Assembly: GCA_001513025.1 (NCBI GenBank)
Contig: LFRZ01000019.1
Location: 62,001-126,000, forward strand
Reading direction: 5' to 3'
From: Gammaproteobacteria bacterium DTU037
GTDB taxonomy: Bacteria; Pseudomonadota; Gammaproteobacteria; Pseudomonadales; Pseudomonadaceae
DNA length: 64,000 bases
The position numbers and the translations under genes are program-made. Shown piece by piece: positions 48,655 through 61,025 of the stretch; within the stretch, counting starts at the first letter, position 1, and each line of letters starts with the position of its first letter. Under the pieces are notes generated by a model. It did not search any database. It worked only from the letters and a program-made list of their open reading frames with translations, and had not been told where the DNA came from.

Positions 48655-50004
48655 ATGTCTTTTGCAAGTTTAGGGTTAATGCCGGCGTTATTGGGTAATT
48701 TACAGCGGCTCAATCACCTGCAGCCAACCGCGGTGCAGCAGCAGGCCATTGCGCCTATTCTTGCGGGGCATGATGTCTTAGCCGCCGCACAAACCGGAAC
48801 GGGTAAAACTGCAGCCTTTACCTTGCCTGTGTTGCAAGTGCTGCTGACCGAGGGTGAAAAAGTCACCTCAAACTGCGTGCGTGCTTTGGTCTTGGTGCCG
48901 ACCCGTGAGCTGGCGGAGCAGGTGCACGAATCGATTCGTGATTATCTGCATGAGTTACCGTTACGCACTGCCGTGGCCTATGGTGGTGTCAGTATCAATC
49001 CGCAAATGATGCAACTGCGTCGCGGCGTGGATGTGTTGGTTGCTACACCAGGCCGCTTGCTGGATTTGTATCAGCAAAATGCGCTGCGCTTTAATCAGAT
49101 GCAAATTCTGGTGTTGGACGAAGCCGACCGGATGCTGGATCTAGGCTTTGCTGAAGAGCTTAATGCGTTATTTGCGCTTATGCCAAGTAAACGCCAGACC
49201 CTGCTCTTTTCGGCGACCTTTTCTGGTCCGATTCGCACCCTGGCAGGTCATTTTCTTAATCAGCCGGTCCGTATTGATGTGACACCTAAGCACTCGGCTG
49301 CAGAAACCGTTAAGCAATATCTGTTAGTGGTGGATAAGCAAAGCAAAACAGAGTTGCTTTTGCATTTGCTGAGCAGTCGTCAGTGGGGGCAAGTATTGGT
49401 GTTTGTACGCACCCGTAAGGGCGCTGAGTCATTGCATAAAAAACTTATCGCTGCGAATGTGACGGCCGATGCGATTCATGGTGACAAAACACAACCGGCA
49501 CGCTTACGCGCCTTGCAAGACTTTAAAAAAGGTCGTGTGCAAGTCTTAGTGGCGACTGATGTGGCGGCGCGTGGCTTAGATATTGAACAGTTACCTCATG
49601 TGGTTAACTTTGATTTGCCAACAGTGGCGCAAGACTATGTACACCGTGTCGGCCGCACCGGACGTGCTGGATTAAGCGGTGAAGCCGTGTCTTTAGTCAG
49701 CGCAGATGAAGTGGATGCTCTGATTGCCATTGAAGAGTTGATGGGCTTAAACCTACAGCGTTTTGATGAGCCAGATTTTTATGCTGAGCACCGTTTGCCA
49801 GACACTATTTTAGGCGTGGGCAGTGTTAAAAAACCGAAAAAGCTGAAAAAGAATAAAGCTGCAGCGGGTGGGCAAATTCACTTGGGTGATGATTTTTCTG
49901 CTAACAGCAAGCCTCAAGTGGTCGCCATTCGAAAAATGCCGCGCTTGGCTGTGCTTGGGCATGGTAAGCCGAAGCCTAAACCGAGTAATGCTAAGCCGCG
50001 CTAA
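48655..50004 (+). CDS. DEAD-box RNA helicase, RhlE-type
   Basis: A 449-residue ATP-dependent RNA helicase. Q motif (LQPTAVQQQAI), motif I AQTGTGKTAAF, motif Ia PTRELAEQ, motif II DEAD, motif III SATFSG, motif V VATDVAARGLDIEQLPHVVNFD and motif VI HRVGRTGRAG are all present. A basic, Lys/Pro-rich tail follows from about residue 385 and may bind RNA. The nearest match is RhlE; RhlE in E. coli affects ribosome assembly, and RhlE homologues in Pseudomonas act in cold growth and RNA decay. Assigned by motif order, so the exact paralogue is uncertain. Confidence 0.9.
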   Translation: MSFASLGLMPALLGNLQRLNHLQPTAVQQQAIAPILAGHDVLAAAQTGTGKTAAFTLPVLQVLLTEGEKVTSNCVRALVLVPTRELAEQVHESIRDYLHELPLRTAVAYGGVSINPQMMQLRRGVDVLVATPGRLLDLYQQNALRFNQMQILVLDEADRMLDLGFAEELNALFALMPSKRQTLLFSATFSGPIRTLAGHFLNQPVRIDVTPKHSAAETVKQYLLVVDKQSKTELLLHLLSSRQWGQVLVFVRTRKGAESLHKKLIAANVTADAIHGDKTQPARLRALQDFKKGRVQVLVATDVAARGLDIEQLPHVVNFDLPTVAQDYVHRVGRTGRAGLSGEAVSLVSADEVDALIAIEELMGLNLQRFDEPDFYAEHRLPDTILGVGSVKKPKKLKKNKAAAGGQIHLGDDFSANSKPQVVAIRKMPRLAVLGHGKPKPKPSNAKPR

Positions 50005-50079
50005 GCAAACAGGCGGGTATTGGCTACCCTTAGTGCTTAATCTGAGCCTTAGAGTAGCAGGTTAGAAGGCCGCAAGCAG

Positions 50080-50676
50080 TTAAGCTGTCGCTCTGAGCAG
50101 TTGCCGACAGTCTATGGCGTGAAAGTCTGTTAGTTCAGGCCATAGGTTCTCTGCGGTATTGACTTGCACGGCGTAAGTGCCTGCGGCGTGTGCGGTTTTT
50201 AAGTCCATATAAAAGTCGCCGACCATCACCATCTTCTGCGGAGCAACCTGCCAATACTGAGCGATTTTTAGCAGGCCATCAGGATGTGGCTTGGGGATGG
50301 CTTGTTCGCGGCCGAGGATGAGTGAGTCGCTAAAACAGTCGAGTAAATCAATCGCCTTGAGTGTCAGTAGGGCCAGTTCTTTTGCGTTGCGGGTTAAAAT
50401 TGCCAGCTGCCGTCCTTGCTGATGCAGATGTTGCACCAGCTCAATAGCGCCGGGTGCAGGCTGCGAGTTAAGCGCTAGTTGGCGCTCATGTGCCAGCAGC
50501 CAAGCATGTTTTTGTTGTGCTTCAGTGCTTGGTAATGTCGCTAGATGCCCAAGTATGTCGGCCTGCGTGGGGATCTCGAGCATGCGGCGAATATATAGAA
50601 AGTCATGCACGGCAATGGTCAGGGTGCCATCCATATCAAACACCCAGTGCTGGCAATTTTTTAAATACGTGGACAT
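50080..50676 (-). CDS. HAD-superfamily hydrolase
   Basis: A 198-residue HAD-IA phosphatase. Motif I is FDMDGTLT (about 12-19), motif II Thr in LAILTRNAKELA, the motif III Lys in AIPKPHPDG, and motif IV MVMVGDFYMDLKTA. Substrate is unknown. The start is ATG at 50676, because the extension to 50712 lies in the 3' end of tesB. It lies 4 bases after the tesB stop, so the two are probably one operon. Confidence 0.85.
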   Translation of the reverse strand: MSTYLKNCQHWVFDMDGTLTIAVHDFLYIRRMLEIPTQADILGHLATLPSTEAQQKHAWLLAHERQLALNSQPAPGAIELVQHLHQQGRQLAILTRNAKELALLTLKAIDLLDCFSDSLILGREQAIPKPHPDGLLKIAQYWQVAPQKMVMVGDFYMDLKTAHAAGTYAVQVNTAENLWPELTDFHAIDCRQLLRATA

Positions 50677-50680
50677 AGGG

Positions 50681-51568
50681 TTAACCGATAATATCCTTGT
50701 GCTGCCAATCATTGCGGCTACGAATCAGGCCCTCTTGCGCCACTGAAGCAACCAGAATGCCATCGCGAGTGTAAATGCTGCCGCGGGCAAAACCTCGTGC
50801 GTTACCGGCCCATGGGCTGTCCGTGGTGTACAGCAACCAGTCGTCTAAGCAAACTTCCTCATGAAACCAAATCGAGTGGTCCAGACTGGCAACTTGCATA
50901 TGCGGTTGCCAAATTGAAGCACCGTGGGGGATTAATGAGGTGGTCAAAATGCTGAAATCTGAAGCGTAGGCTAAGATATGTTTATGCAGGGCGGGTGATT
51001 GCGGTAATTTTCCGGCAGGTTTAAACCAGACTTGCTTGATGGGCTCACCGATCTCAGGGTTGAGCGGATCTAAGATTTGTACTGGGCGTGTTTCAATCGA
51101 CTTGGCGCGCAGTATTTTTTCACGATTTTCTTTGCTCAACACTGTAGCCATGCGTGGCGAGAGTACTTCTTCTGGGATGAGGTCTTCGGGTGGCGGTACA
51201 TCGGGCATTGGGGTTTGGTGACGAAAGCCTTCTTCGCGTTCATGGAAGGATGCGCTGCAGGTGAAAATCGGTTGACCGTTTTGAATGGCCGTGACGCGAC
51301 GTGTGCTAAAACTGCCGCCATCGCGTACCCGTTCCACTTGATACACCACAGGTTTCTTCGCATCGCCCGCGCGTAAAAAGTAGCCATGTAAAGAATTGGC
51401 TTGACGAGAGTGATCGACTGTTTGGCTGGCGGCTGATAACGCTTGGCCAAGGACTTGGCCGCCAAATAGCTGGCGAAAGCCTAAATCTTGGCTGGCGCCG
51501 CGAAATAAGTTTTCTTCGATCGTTTCCATATTCAATAACGACACTAATTGGTCAAGAACTGAATTCAT
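50681..51568 (-). CDS. tesB: Acyl-CoA thioesterase II
   Basis: Hydrolyses medium- and long-chain acyl-CoA esters. The 295-residue double-hotdog protein has the N-terminal LFGGQVLGQALSAA and SLHGYFLRAGD, and the C-terminal ASLDHSIWFHEEVCLDDWLLYTTDSPWAGNARGFARGSIYTRDG region with the catalytic Asp-Thr-Gln-type residues. Length is normal. It is upstream of and co-directional with the HAD hydrolase gene. Confidence 0.95.
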   Translation of the reverse strand: MNSVLDQLVSLLNMETIEENLFRGASQDLGFRQLFGGQVLGQALSAASQTVDHSRQANSLHGYFLRAGDAKKPVVYQVERVRDGGSFSTRRVTAIQNGQPIFTCSASFHEREEGFRHQTPMPDVPPPEDLIPEEVLSPRMATVLSKENREKILRAKSIETRPVQILDPLNPEIGEPIKQVWFKPAGKLPQSPALHKHILAYASDFSILTTSLIPHGASIWQPHMQVASLDHSIWFHEEVCLDDWLLYTTDSPWAGNARGFARGSIYTRDGILVASVAQEGLIRSRNDWQHKDIIG

Positions 51569-51719
51569 TAGGTTCCTCGTGAGCTAGCAGATAAATCATA
51601 AAGAGTGGGGTGATACGCAAGTCTAGACCGCGATGGTAAAGTTTTTTTCAGCTTTTGTCGGCTATCTATTACTGGACTGGTACTATTTTGTTTTTAATCG
51701 AAAGAAAGGCAGCAGCTTT

Positions 51720-52982
51720 ATGGCAGATTCGCAGCATAGTTTAATCTCAGCGCCAGTCTGCATTATTGGCGGCGGCCCTGCAGGATTAATGGCCGCAGAA
51801 GTGCTAGCTGAGGCGGGGCAGGCGGTGCATCTGTTTGATGCTATGCCTTCGTTGGGACGTAAATTTTTGCTGGCAGGCATTGGTGGTATGAATATTACCC
51901 ACAGTGAAGATAAGCATGCTTTTATCCAGCGTTACCGTGCTGAGCACGCTTGGGTTGAGGGCTGGCTAAACCAGTTTGATGCGCAGAGCGTGCGCGATTG
52001 GGCGCAAGGTTTAGGTATTGCCACTTTTGTCGGCAGTTCGGGACGCGTGTTTCCTGAAGATATGAAAGCCGCGCCTTTGTTGCGCGCTTGGTTGCAACGC
52101 TTACGCACTATGGGAGTGAAGATTCATACGCGCAGTCGCTGGCTGGGCTGGGATGCGCAGGGCATGCTACGTATCGCTACTGTAGACGGCGAGCAGCAGG
52201 TGCAGGCCAGCGCTGTATTGTTGGCGTTAGGTGGTGGCAGTTGGCCGCGTTTAGGTTCGGATGCCGCTTGGTGGCCGATTCTTGAGCAGCAAGGGGTGGC
52301 AGTGAGTGCTCTGCAGGCCAGTAATTGTGGTTTTGAGGTGGCGGCTTGGAGTGCTATTTTTACTGAGAAGTATGCCGGTGCACCGGTTAAAAACTGTGCG
52401 CTCAGTGTCGCGGGGCAAGCCTTTCGTCAAGGCGAGTGGGTGATCACCAGCACAGGTGTTGAAGGCAGTTTAGTCTATGCGTTGTCCGCCGATATTCGTC
52501 AGCAGATGTCTGTGCATGGCCGTTGCACCATTTTGTTGGATTGCTTACCACATAAGACATTAGCTCAAGTGCACGCGGCGTTAGAAAAGCCGCAAGGCAA
52601 GAAAACGCTGAAAAAACATTTGCAGGCGCAATTGGGCTTGGAGGGGGTCAAGGTTGCACTGCTACGTGAATGCGCGCCGGCCAACTGTTTTAATGATATG
52701 CAACAGCTGGCTCAGTGGATTAAAGCACTCCCGATTGAATTGTTGCGTGCGCGGCCTTTGGCCGAAGCCATCAGTACTGCGGGTGGCGTCTGTGCATCGA
52801 TGCTGGATCAGGGCTTAATGCTCAAGATTAAGCCTGGGGTGTTTTGTGCCGGTGAAATGCTGGATTGGGATGCGCCAACCGGCGGCTACTTATTAACCGC
52901 ATGCCTGGCCAGTGGCTTTGTGGCAGGGCATGGCATGCTGGATTGGCTGGCGGCTGAGCGGACGGCGGATCAGCTTGTGTAA
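51720..52982 (+). CDS. FAD-dependent oxidoreductase (YhiN/HI0933-like, TIGR03862 type)
   Basis: A 420-residue flavoprotein. The FAD-binding Rossmann motif is VCIIGGGPAGLMAAEVLAEAG near residue 14, with SLGRKFLLAGIGGMNITHSE and the C-terminal GVFCAGEMLDWDAPTGGYLL, in which the second FAD contact lies. It belongs to the HI0933-like family, of unknown reaction; a TIGRFAM subgroup named for a Pseudomonas putida gene fits its length. ATG at 51720 follows a distant AAGG, and the frame to 51633 is not used. It ends just before rnpB. Confidence 0.85.
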   Translation: MADSQHSLISAPVCIIGGGPAGLMAAEVLAEAGQAVHLFDAMPSLGRKFLLAGIGGMNITHSEDKHAFIQRYRAEHAWVEGWLNQFDAQSVRDWAQGLGIATFVGSSGRVFPEDMKAAPLLRAWLQRLRTMGVKIHTRSRWLGWDAQGMLRIATVDGEQQVQASAVLLALGGGSWPRLGSDAAWWPILEQQGVAVSALQASNCGFEVAAWSAIFTEKYAGAPVKNCALSVAGQAFRQGEWVITSTGVEGSLVYALSADIRQQMSVHGRCTILLDCLPHKTLAQVHAALEKPQGKKTLKKHLQAQLGLEGVKVALLRECAPANCFNDMQQLAQWIKALPIELLRARPLAEAISTAGGVCASMLDQGLMLKIKPGVFCAGEMLDWDAPTGGYLLTACLASGFVAGHGMLDWLAAERTADQLV

Positions 52983-53000
52983 GTTTTTTCTCAGGAATGC

Positions 53001-53029
53001 TTGCGGTGCTGGGCAATGCACCGTAATCT
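53001..53029 (+). promoter_or_regulatory. rnpB promoter candidate
   Basis: -35 TTGCGG (53001-53006), a 17-base spacer and -10 TAATCT (53024-53029). It predicts transcription from about 53036, exactly where the RNase P RNA begins. Confidence 0.5.
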
Positions 53030-53036
53030 TTGCCGC

Positions 53037-53394
53037 GGAGAGTCGATCGGACAGTCGCTGTTTCACTATTTCGGTAGTGAGAGGGAGGAAAGTCCGGGCT
53101 CCGTAGGGCGAAGTGCCAGGTAACGCCTGGGAGGCGTGAGCCTATGGAAAGTGCCGCAGAAAATAACCGCCTAAGCACGCAAGTGCCGGTAAGGGTGAAA
53201 AGGTGCGGTAAGAGCGCACCGCACGGCTGGTAACAGTCCGTGGCTAGGTAAACCCCACTTGGAGCAAGACCAAATAGGAGTCCATTGGCGTGGCCCGCGC
53301 TGGACTCGGGTAGGTTGCTTGAGGTCGTCAGTGATGGCGATCCTAGAGGAATGACTGTTCACGACAAAACCCGGCTTACAGATCGACTCTCCAC
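53037..53394 (+). ncRNA. rnpB: RNase P RNA (M1, bacterial class A)
   Basis: Catalytic RNA of RNase P, which trims the 5' leader of tRNAs. The P1 stem is formed by GGAGAGTCGATC at the 5' end and GATCGACTCTCC at the 3' end. The universal core is present: GAGGAAAGTCCGGGCTCC (P4 5' half and J3/4) near 53084-53101 and ACAAAACCCGGCTTACAG near the 3' end, with GGTAAACCCC and TAGAGGAATGAC in between. About 358 nt fits the family. It is on the plus strand directly before mraZ, as in Pseudomonas. Confidence 0.96.
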
Positions 53395-53623
53395 CTCTCT
53401 TTTTCTGGCTGACGACCGTTGGTCAGAGCGTAATAATATTGCCACATGAGAAATCACTTTAACTATGAACGTTAAGGTGTTCTTTTGCTTGTGCTTCTTC
53501 GTTTTAATAACAACTTAAATAGACACTTTGTTCACGCGCTGTTGCTAAGTTCAGGACTTATAAAGGTTTTCCTGTGTTTATTGCTTGACGCTAGGTCGTT
53601 GTGATTTCTATAGTGTGCATAAG

Positions 53624-53648
53624 TGGTATGAAGTGGGAAAAAGTGGGT
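53624..53648 (+). promoter_or_regulatory. MraZ operator upstream of the dcw cluster
   Basis: Three 5-base repeats, TGGTA, TGGGA and TGGGT, start at 53624, 53634 and 53644, a spacing of exactly 10. This matches the repeated TGGGA sites that MraZ binds to repress its own dcw promoter. A possible -10, CATAAT, lies at 53667-53672. The 230 bases from rnpB to this site hold no gene that I can see. Confidence 0.75.
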
Positions 53649-53686
53649 TTTTTCATTTGAGTGCTGCATAATATAGGGGCACAGCA

Positions 53687-54142
53687 GTGTTTCGCGGATC
53701 CAGCGCTATTAATCTTGACGCCAAAGGGCGCCTTGCGATGCCGAGTCGGTATCGAGAGGAGTTGCTTAAGCGTTGTGACGGTCAATTGGTGATCACCATT
53801 GACTTGGCCGATCCGTGCCTGTGTATTTACCCTTTGCCTGACTGGGAACGGGTTGAAGCTCAGCTCAGTCAGATGCCGTCCCTGCGCCCACAAACGCGTC
53901 AGCTGAATCGTTTGTTGATTGGTAGTGCAGTGGATTTGGAGTTAGACAGCAGTGGCCGCTTGCTTATCCCCGCACGTTTACGCGAGCAGGCTGGATTGAC
54001 CAAGCAAGTCATGCTGGTGGGACAACTGAATAAATTCCAGCTGTGGGATGAGACGCAATGGAACGATCTACTTACTGCTGATCTTGACGATATTAAAAAC
54101 CCTGATCACCTGCCCGAAGAATTAATGAACCTGGTCCTATAA
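53687..54142 (+). CDS. mraZ: Transcriptional regulator MraZ
   Basis: Dodecameric AbrB-like DNA-binding protein that represses the dcw operon. The 151-residue protein has two MraZ domains: [23 protein letters not shown] (about 2-24) and [21 protein letters not shown] (about 83-103), each with the DxxGR signature. GTG at 53687 is the start, with GGGG upstream. Repeats for its own binding are seen 40-60 bases before the gene. rsmH follows after 2 bases. Confidence 0.96.
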   Translation: MFRGSSAINLDAKGRLAMPSRYREELLKRCDGQLVITIDLADPCLCIYPLPDWERVEAQLSQMPSLRPQTRQLNRLLIGSAVDLELDSSGRLLIPARLREQAGLTKQVMLVGQLNKFQLWDETQWNDLLTADLDDIKNPDHLPEELMNLVL

Positions 54143-54144
54143 TT

Positions 54145-55082
54145 ATGAGTGAAGCGTTAAGTCACATCACAGTGTTGCTTGATGAGGCGGTTAGCGCCTT
54201 AGCTGTGCAGACGGCCGGCTGCTATGTCGACGGCACTTTTGGTCGTGGCGGCCACAGCCGACTGATCTTAGAGCAACTGGGCAGTGATGGACAGTTATTA
54301 GGCTTTGATAAAGATCCATTAGCCATTGCCACCGGACTCGAATTGCAAGAGCAGGATGCGCGCTTTGCTATTGTGCAGCGCAGCTTTGCCGAAATGGATG
54401 CTGAACTGCAGCAGCGCCAGTTATTTAATCAGGTTGATGGTGTCTTGCTCGACTTAGGTGTGTCCTCACCACAAATTGATGATGGTGAGCGCGGCTTTAG
54501 TTTTATGAATGACGGCCCATTAGATATGCGCATGAATCCCGCAGAAGGTCTCAGTGCTGCACAATGGGTTGCTGAGGTCAGTGCTGAAGAAATGGCTCGC
54601 GTATTTAAAGAGTATGGTGAAGAACGTTTTGCTAAGCGTATGGCCAACGCGGTTGTTGCCCGACGCGCTGTGCAGCCCTTTACCCGTACCGCTGATTTAG
54701 CTGCCGTCTTGACTGAGGCGAATCCTGCTTGGGAAAAAGGTAAGAACCCTGCAACTCGTGCGTTTCAGGGGATGCGTATTCATTTGAATAATGAGCTGAC
54801 TGATTTAGAAAAAGGTCTGGAGGCGGCAATGGCCTCTTTAAAAGTTGGCGGACGCTTAGTGGTGATTAGTTTCCATTCACTAGAAGATCGCATTGTTAAA
54901 CAATTTATGCGCCGCTTAGCCAAGGGTGAAGCCGACCAGTTACCCCGTCATTTGCCAATTATTCCGGAAAAGTTCGATCCTGTTATCAAGTTGCTGGGTA
55001 AGCCGCAGTACGCCAGTCCTGCTGAACTGAAAGCCAATCCTCGAGCGCGTAGTGCAGTGATGCGTGCGGCGGAGAAATTGCG

Positions 55083-55086
<4 letters not shown>
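54145..55086 (+). CDS. rsmH: 16S rRNA (cytosine-1402-N4)-methyltransferase
   Basis: Methylates N4 of C1402 in 16S rRNA, the same nucleotide that RsmI 2'-O-methylates; rsmI is also in this window. The 313-residue protein has [16 protein letters not shown] motif [29 protein letters not shown] and [14 protein letters not shown]. It is the second gene of the dcw cluster; the ftsL start overlaps its stop by four bases. Confidence 0.97.
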
Positions 55087-57099
<2,013 letters not shown>

Positions 57100-57100
<1 letters not shown>

Positions 57101-58569
57101 TGGCTATGCCCCTGAATCAATTGTTTGCGCAAGCGCCCAGCTCCACTTTAATTCGTGAGCTGACCCTAGACAGCCGTAAGGTCCGTCCAGGTGATTTATT
57201 TTTAGCGGTCGACGGCATCGAGCAAGATGGTCGTGATTATATTGGCGATGCGATTGCGCGCGGTGCCTCTGCCGTCGTGTATGAAGCCCGTGATGCGCAC
57301 GCCATGCAAGACAGTGAAGCGCTCTTATTGCCGGTGCATAACTTGCAGGCACAGCTGTCTGAAATTGCCGGACGTTTTTATGGTGAACCGAGTCGCGCCA
57401 TGCGCGTGGTGGCAGTGACTGGGACCAACGGTAAAACCAGTGTGACTCAATTATTGGCGCAAGCCTGTGATTTGCTCGATCAGCCTTGCGGTTTGATTGG
57501 CACGCTGGGCAGTGGTTTTTATGGCAATTTGACGCTGGGCCACTACACCACGCCTGATCCACTGACCGTACAGGCTACTCTGGCTGATTTAAAAAATGCC
57601 GGCGCCAAAGTGGTCGCCATGGAAGTTTCATCGCATGGTTTGGCTCAGCATCGCGTCAGTGCGGTCAGTGTGGCAGTTGCTGTACTGACCAATCTGACCC
57701 GTGACCATCTTGATTATCATGGGTCGATGCAGGCTTATGCACAAGCCAAGGCCCGTTTGTTTAGCTGGCCTGGCCTGCGCGCGACAGTCTTAAATCTAGA
57801 CGATACATTTGGCCGTGAGCTGGCTGAAAAAAGCAGCGCTGCACGTTTAATTACCTACAGCCTAACGGATATCAGCGCCAGTATATATTGCCGCAATATT
57901 CGCTTTAGCACCTCAGGTATTCAAGCTGAGGTGGTGACTGCACAGGGTGAAGGTAATCTATCCAGTCATCTTATTGGTCGCTTTAATTTAAGCAACTTAT
58001 TAGCAGTAATTGGTGCGTTATTGGGCTTGGGTCATTCTCTTGAACAAGCACTGGCGGTGATCAGCAAAGTACAGGCGCCAGCCGGACGTATGCAGGTGCT
58101 TGGCGGGCAGGAAAAACCTTTGGTGGTGGTTGATTATGCGCATACTGCGGATGCCTTAGAGCAAGTGTTAACCGCGTTGCGTCCACATGTGGCAGCTGAC
58201 GGACGTTTGCTGTGCTTGTTTGGTTGTGGTGGTGAGCGCGATGCGGGTAAGCGTCCGTTGATGGCTGCAGTGGTTGAGCGCTTAGCCGATGCGGCGGTGC
58301 TGACTGATGATAATCCGCGCGGTGAAGACCCTGCCAGTATTCGTGCGCAAGTTTTGGCTGGCTTTAGTGCCGACGCTGCAGTGACTGAGGTGGCTGGGCG
58401 CGGTGCGGCGATCGCCCAATTGATTGCTCAAGCCCGTCGTGGTGATGTGATCGTTTTAGCCGGTAAAGGCCATGAGGATTACCAAGAAATTAATCAGCAA
58501 CGCCAGCATTTTTCAGATATTGAACAGGCAGAGCAGGCGTTAGCTGCATGGCAGGTGGCAGATGTTTAA
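57100..58569 (+). CDS. murE: UDP-MurNAc-tripeptide synthetase MurE
   Basis: ATP-dependent ligase that adds the third residue of the peptidoglycan stem. The 489-residue Mur ligase has the ATP loop VVAVTGTNGKTSVTQLLAQ (about 104-122), and the DNPRGEDP motif typical of enzymes that add meso-diaminopimelate. The long loop KARLFSWPGLRA and the C-terminal GKGHEDYQ are also present. It overlaps ftsI by one base and murF by eight. Confidence 0.96.
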
Positions 58570-59938
58570 GCCCTTGCAATTAAGCCAGCTGCTTGAGCCG
58601 CTTAAGGCTAGGTTAGAAGGTGCTGATCTTGAATTTAGCGCGCTAAGTACTGACAGCCGTAAAGTCAGCCGTGGTCAATTGTTTGTTGCTTTGCGTGGTG
58701 AGTTTTTTGATGGGCATCTGTACTTAGCCGATGTGGCTAAACGGGGTGCGCTAGCGGCTGTGGTTGAAGAGTTTCAGCCCGAGGTCAATATTCCTCAGCT
58801 CTGCGTGGCTGATACGCGCCTTGCTTTGGGGCACATAGCGCTGATTAATCGTCAACAATTTACTGGTTCAACCGTTGCTGTGACTGGCTCCAGTGGTAAA
58901 ACTACGGTCAAAGAAATGCTCGCCAGCATCTGTCGCAGCGAGTTAGGTGATCATGCCGTATTGGCCACGCGTGGCAATTTAAATAATGAGCTGGGCGTAC
59001 CTTTTACCTTATTAGAGCTCAATCAGCAGCATCGCGCTGCGGTGGTGGAGTTGGGTGCTTCGCATCCCGGTGAAATTGCGTATACCGCCGCTTTAGTGCA
59101 ACCCATGGTCGCGGTGATCAGCAATGCAGGCATGGCACATGCCGGTGAGTTTGGTGGTCCTGAACATATTGTGTTAGCTAAAGGCGAAATACTTGACGGA
59201 CTGGGCGCTGAGCACACTGCGGTCTTGAATCTGGATGATGCCGCCTTTGCCCAATGGCGAGCGCGTAATACGCTGTGCCAGGTCTTAAGTTTTTCCACCA
59301 GTGACCCTGCCGCTGATGTGTATGCCAGCGGCATGCTCAGTAATGCCCAAGGACGTATGGGTTTTAACTTACACGGCGTGGCTGGTGAGTGTTTTATCCA
59401 GCTTGCCGTGCTGGGTTTACATAATGTCAGCAATGCTTTGGCTGCTGTTGCGGCGGCGCATGCTTTGGGCTTGCCATTAACTGCGATTAAGCACGGACTG
59501 GAAAGCATGAAAGCTATTTCTGGACGCAGTGTGGTGTATCAGTGCGCCAACCATGTGCAGTTGATTGATGACAGTTACAACGCTAACCCCGCCTCGATTC
59601 GTGCTGCGATTGATGTATTGGAAAATATGCCCGGTCAGCGTGTTCTAGTGCTCGGTGATATGGGTGAGTTGGGCCGTTGGGCCGAGCAAGAACATGTCCA
59701 GGTGGGTCGCTATGCTAAGGGTAAAGTTGATGCACTGTTTGCCATTGGCCCGCTGATGCAACATGCCATTGCACAATATAATGGCGTATCAGGGCACTTT
59801 TTAGAACAAAACAGTCTGATCGAAGTACTACTCACACAAGTGAGTGGGCCTGCAACACTTTTAATTAAAGGTTCACGCAGTGCGGCAATGGAAAACGTTG
59901 TTAATGCATTGCGTACACGCTTAGGGGAAACACTCTGA
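58562..59938 (+). CDS. murF: UDP-MurNAc-pentapeptide synthetase MurF
   Basis: Adds D-Ala-D-Ala to UDP-MurNAc-tripeptide, the last cytoplasmic precursor step before MraY. The 458-residue ligase has ATP loop [17 protein letters not shown] (about 101-117), [26 protein letters not shown] and the C-terminal [11 protein letters not shown]. The final base of the stop codon is also the start of mraY. A long antisense frame inside it is considered spurious. Confidence 0.96.
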   Translation: MFKPLQLSQLLEPLKARLEGADLEFSALSTDSRKVSRGQLFVALRGEFFDGHLYLADVAKRGALAAVVEEFQPEVNIPQLCVADTRLALGHIALINRQQFTGSTVAVTGSSGKTTVKEMLASICRSELGDHAVLATRGNLNNELGVPFTLLELNQQHRAAVVELGASHPGEIAYTAALVQPMVAVISNAGMAHAGEFGGPEHIVLAKGEILDGLGAEHTAVLNLDDAAFAQWRARNTLCQVLSFSTSDPAADVYASGMLSNAQGRMGFNLHGVAGECFIQLAVLGLHNVSNALAAVAAAHALGLPLTAIKHGLESMKAISGRSVVYQCANHVQLIDDSYNANPASIRAAIDVLENMPGQRVLVLGDMGELGRWAEQEHVQVGRYAKGKVDALFAIGPLMQHAIAQYNGVSGHFLEQNSLIEVLLTQVSGPATLLIKGSRSAAMENVVNALRTRLGETL

Positions 59939-61020
59939 TGTTGCTTTTATTGGCGGAGTACTTACAGCAGTACCACAAAGGCTTTGCGGTCTTTCAGTAC
60001 CTGACTCTGCGCGGGGTTTTTGGCGTACTCACTGCATTGGTGATGTCGCTGTGGCTTGGCCCAAAAATGATTCGTACGTTGCGTAATTTGCAAATTGGCC
60101 AATCGGTGCGTACCGATGGTCCGCAGTCGCATTTATCTAAATCCGGCACCCCAACTATGGGCGGTGCTTTGATTTTAGCCTCGATTACCATCAGCACCTT
60201 ACTCTGGGCTGACCTGAGTAATCGCTATGTGTGGATTGTGCTATTGGTCACCCTGCTATTTGGTGCGATAGGTTGGGTGGATGATTACCGTAAGGTGGTT
60301 GAGAAAAACTCACGCGGCTTACCCGGACGCTGGAAGTATTTCTGGCAATCTGTTTTTGGCTTGGCGGCGGCTTTGGTGCTGTATTTTACCGCGCAAACTC
60401 CAGCTGAAACGGCGCTGATTGTGCCGTTCCTAAAGGATATCAGTATCCCCTTAGGGGCGGGATTTGTACTACTGACGTATTTAGTGATTGTCGGGAGCAG
60501 TAATGCGGTCAACCTGACCGATGGCTTAGATGGTTTAGCTATTTTACCGACCGTCTTGGTCGGTGGTGCGCTGGGTATTTTTGCGTATGTTTCAGGGCAT
60601 ATCAGTTTTGCCCAATATCTGTTTATCCCCTATGTGCCAGGGGTCGGTGAGCTGATTGTGTTCTGCGGAGCATTAGTAGGCGCCGGTTTAGGCTTTTTAT
60701 GGTTTAACACCTACCCTGCGCAAGTCTTTATGGGTGACGTCGGCGCTTTAGCCTTAGGTGCAGCGCTGGGCACTGTGGCAGTGGTGGTTCGCCAAGAAAT
60801 TGTCCTTTTTATTATGGGCGGTGTGTTTGTGGTAGAGACGTTATCGGTGGTGATTCAAGTGGCCTCCTTTAAGTTGACCGGCAAGCGCGTGTTTCGTATG
60901 GCACCGATTCATCACCATTTTGAATTAAAAGGCTGGCCAGAGCCGCGTGTGATTGTGCGTTTTTGGATTATCACTGTGGTGTTGGTTTTGGTGGGTCTTG
61001 CCACCTTGAAACTGAGGTAA
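59938..61020 (+). CDS. mraY: Phospho-MurNAc-pentapeptide translocase MraY
   Basis: Inner-membrane enzyme that transfers phospho-MurNAc-pentapeptide to undecaprenyl phosphate, forming lipid I. The 360-residue protein has about ten transmembrane segments with the catalytic acidic motifs: [10 protein letters not shown] (about 115-124), [15 protein letters not shown] (about 184-198) and [11 protein letters not shown] (about 263-273). [11 protein letters not shown] is the conserved His motif. murD starts 5 bases after it. Confidence 0.97.
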   Translation: MLLLLAEYLQQYHKGFAVFQYLTLRGVFGVLTALVMSLWLGPKMIRTLRNLQIGQSVRTDGPQSHLSKSGTPTMGGALILASITISTLLWADLSNRYVWIVLLVTLLFGAIGWVDDYRKVVEKNSRGLPGRWKYFWQSVFGLAAALVLYFTAQTPAETALIVPFLKDISIPLGAGFVLLTYLVIVGSSNAVNLTDGLDGLAILPTVLVGGALGIFAYVSGHISFAQYLFIPYVPGVGELIVFCGALVGAGLGFLWFNTYPAQVFMGDVGALALGAALGTVAVVVRQEIVLFIMGGVFVVETLSVVIQVASFKLTGKRVFRMAPIHHHFELKGWPEPRVIVRFWIITVVLVLVGLATLKLR

Positions 61021-61025
61021 GTAAC

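Noticed and set aside
57104..57562. 152-codon minus-strand frame inside murE
   Set aside because: Antisense to the conserved N-terminal part of murE, with His/Arg/Ser-rich composition typical of a shadow frame.
59023..59508. 161-codon minus-strand frame inside murF
   Set aside because: It is fully antisense to a conserved gene, Ala/Pro/Ser rich as expected from the complementary frame, and has no family pattern.
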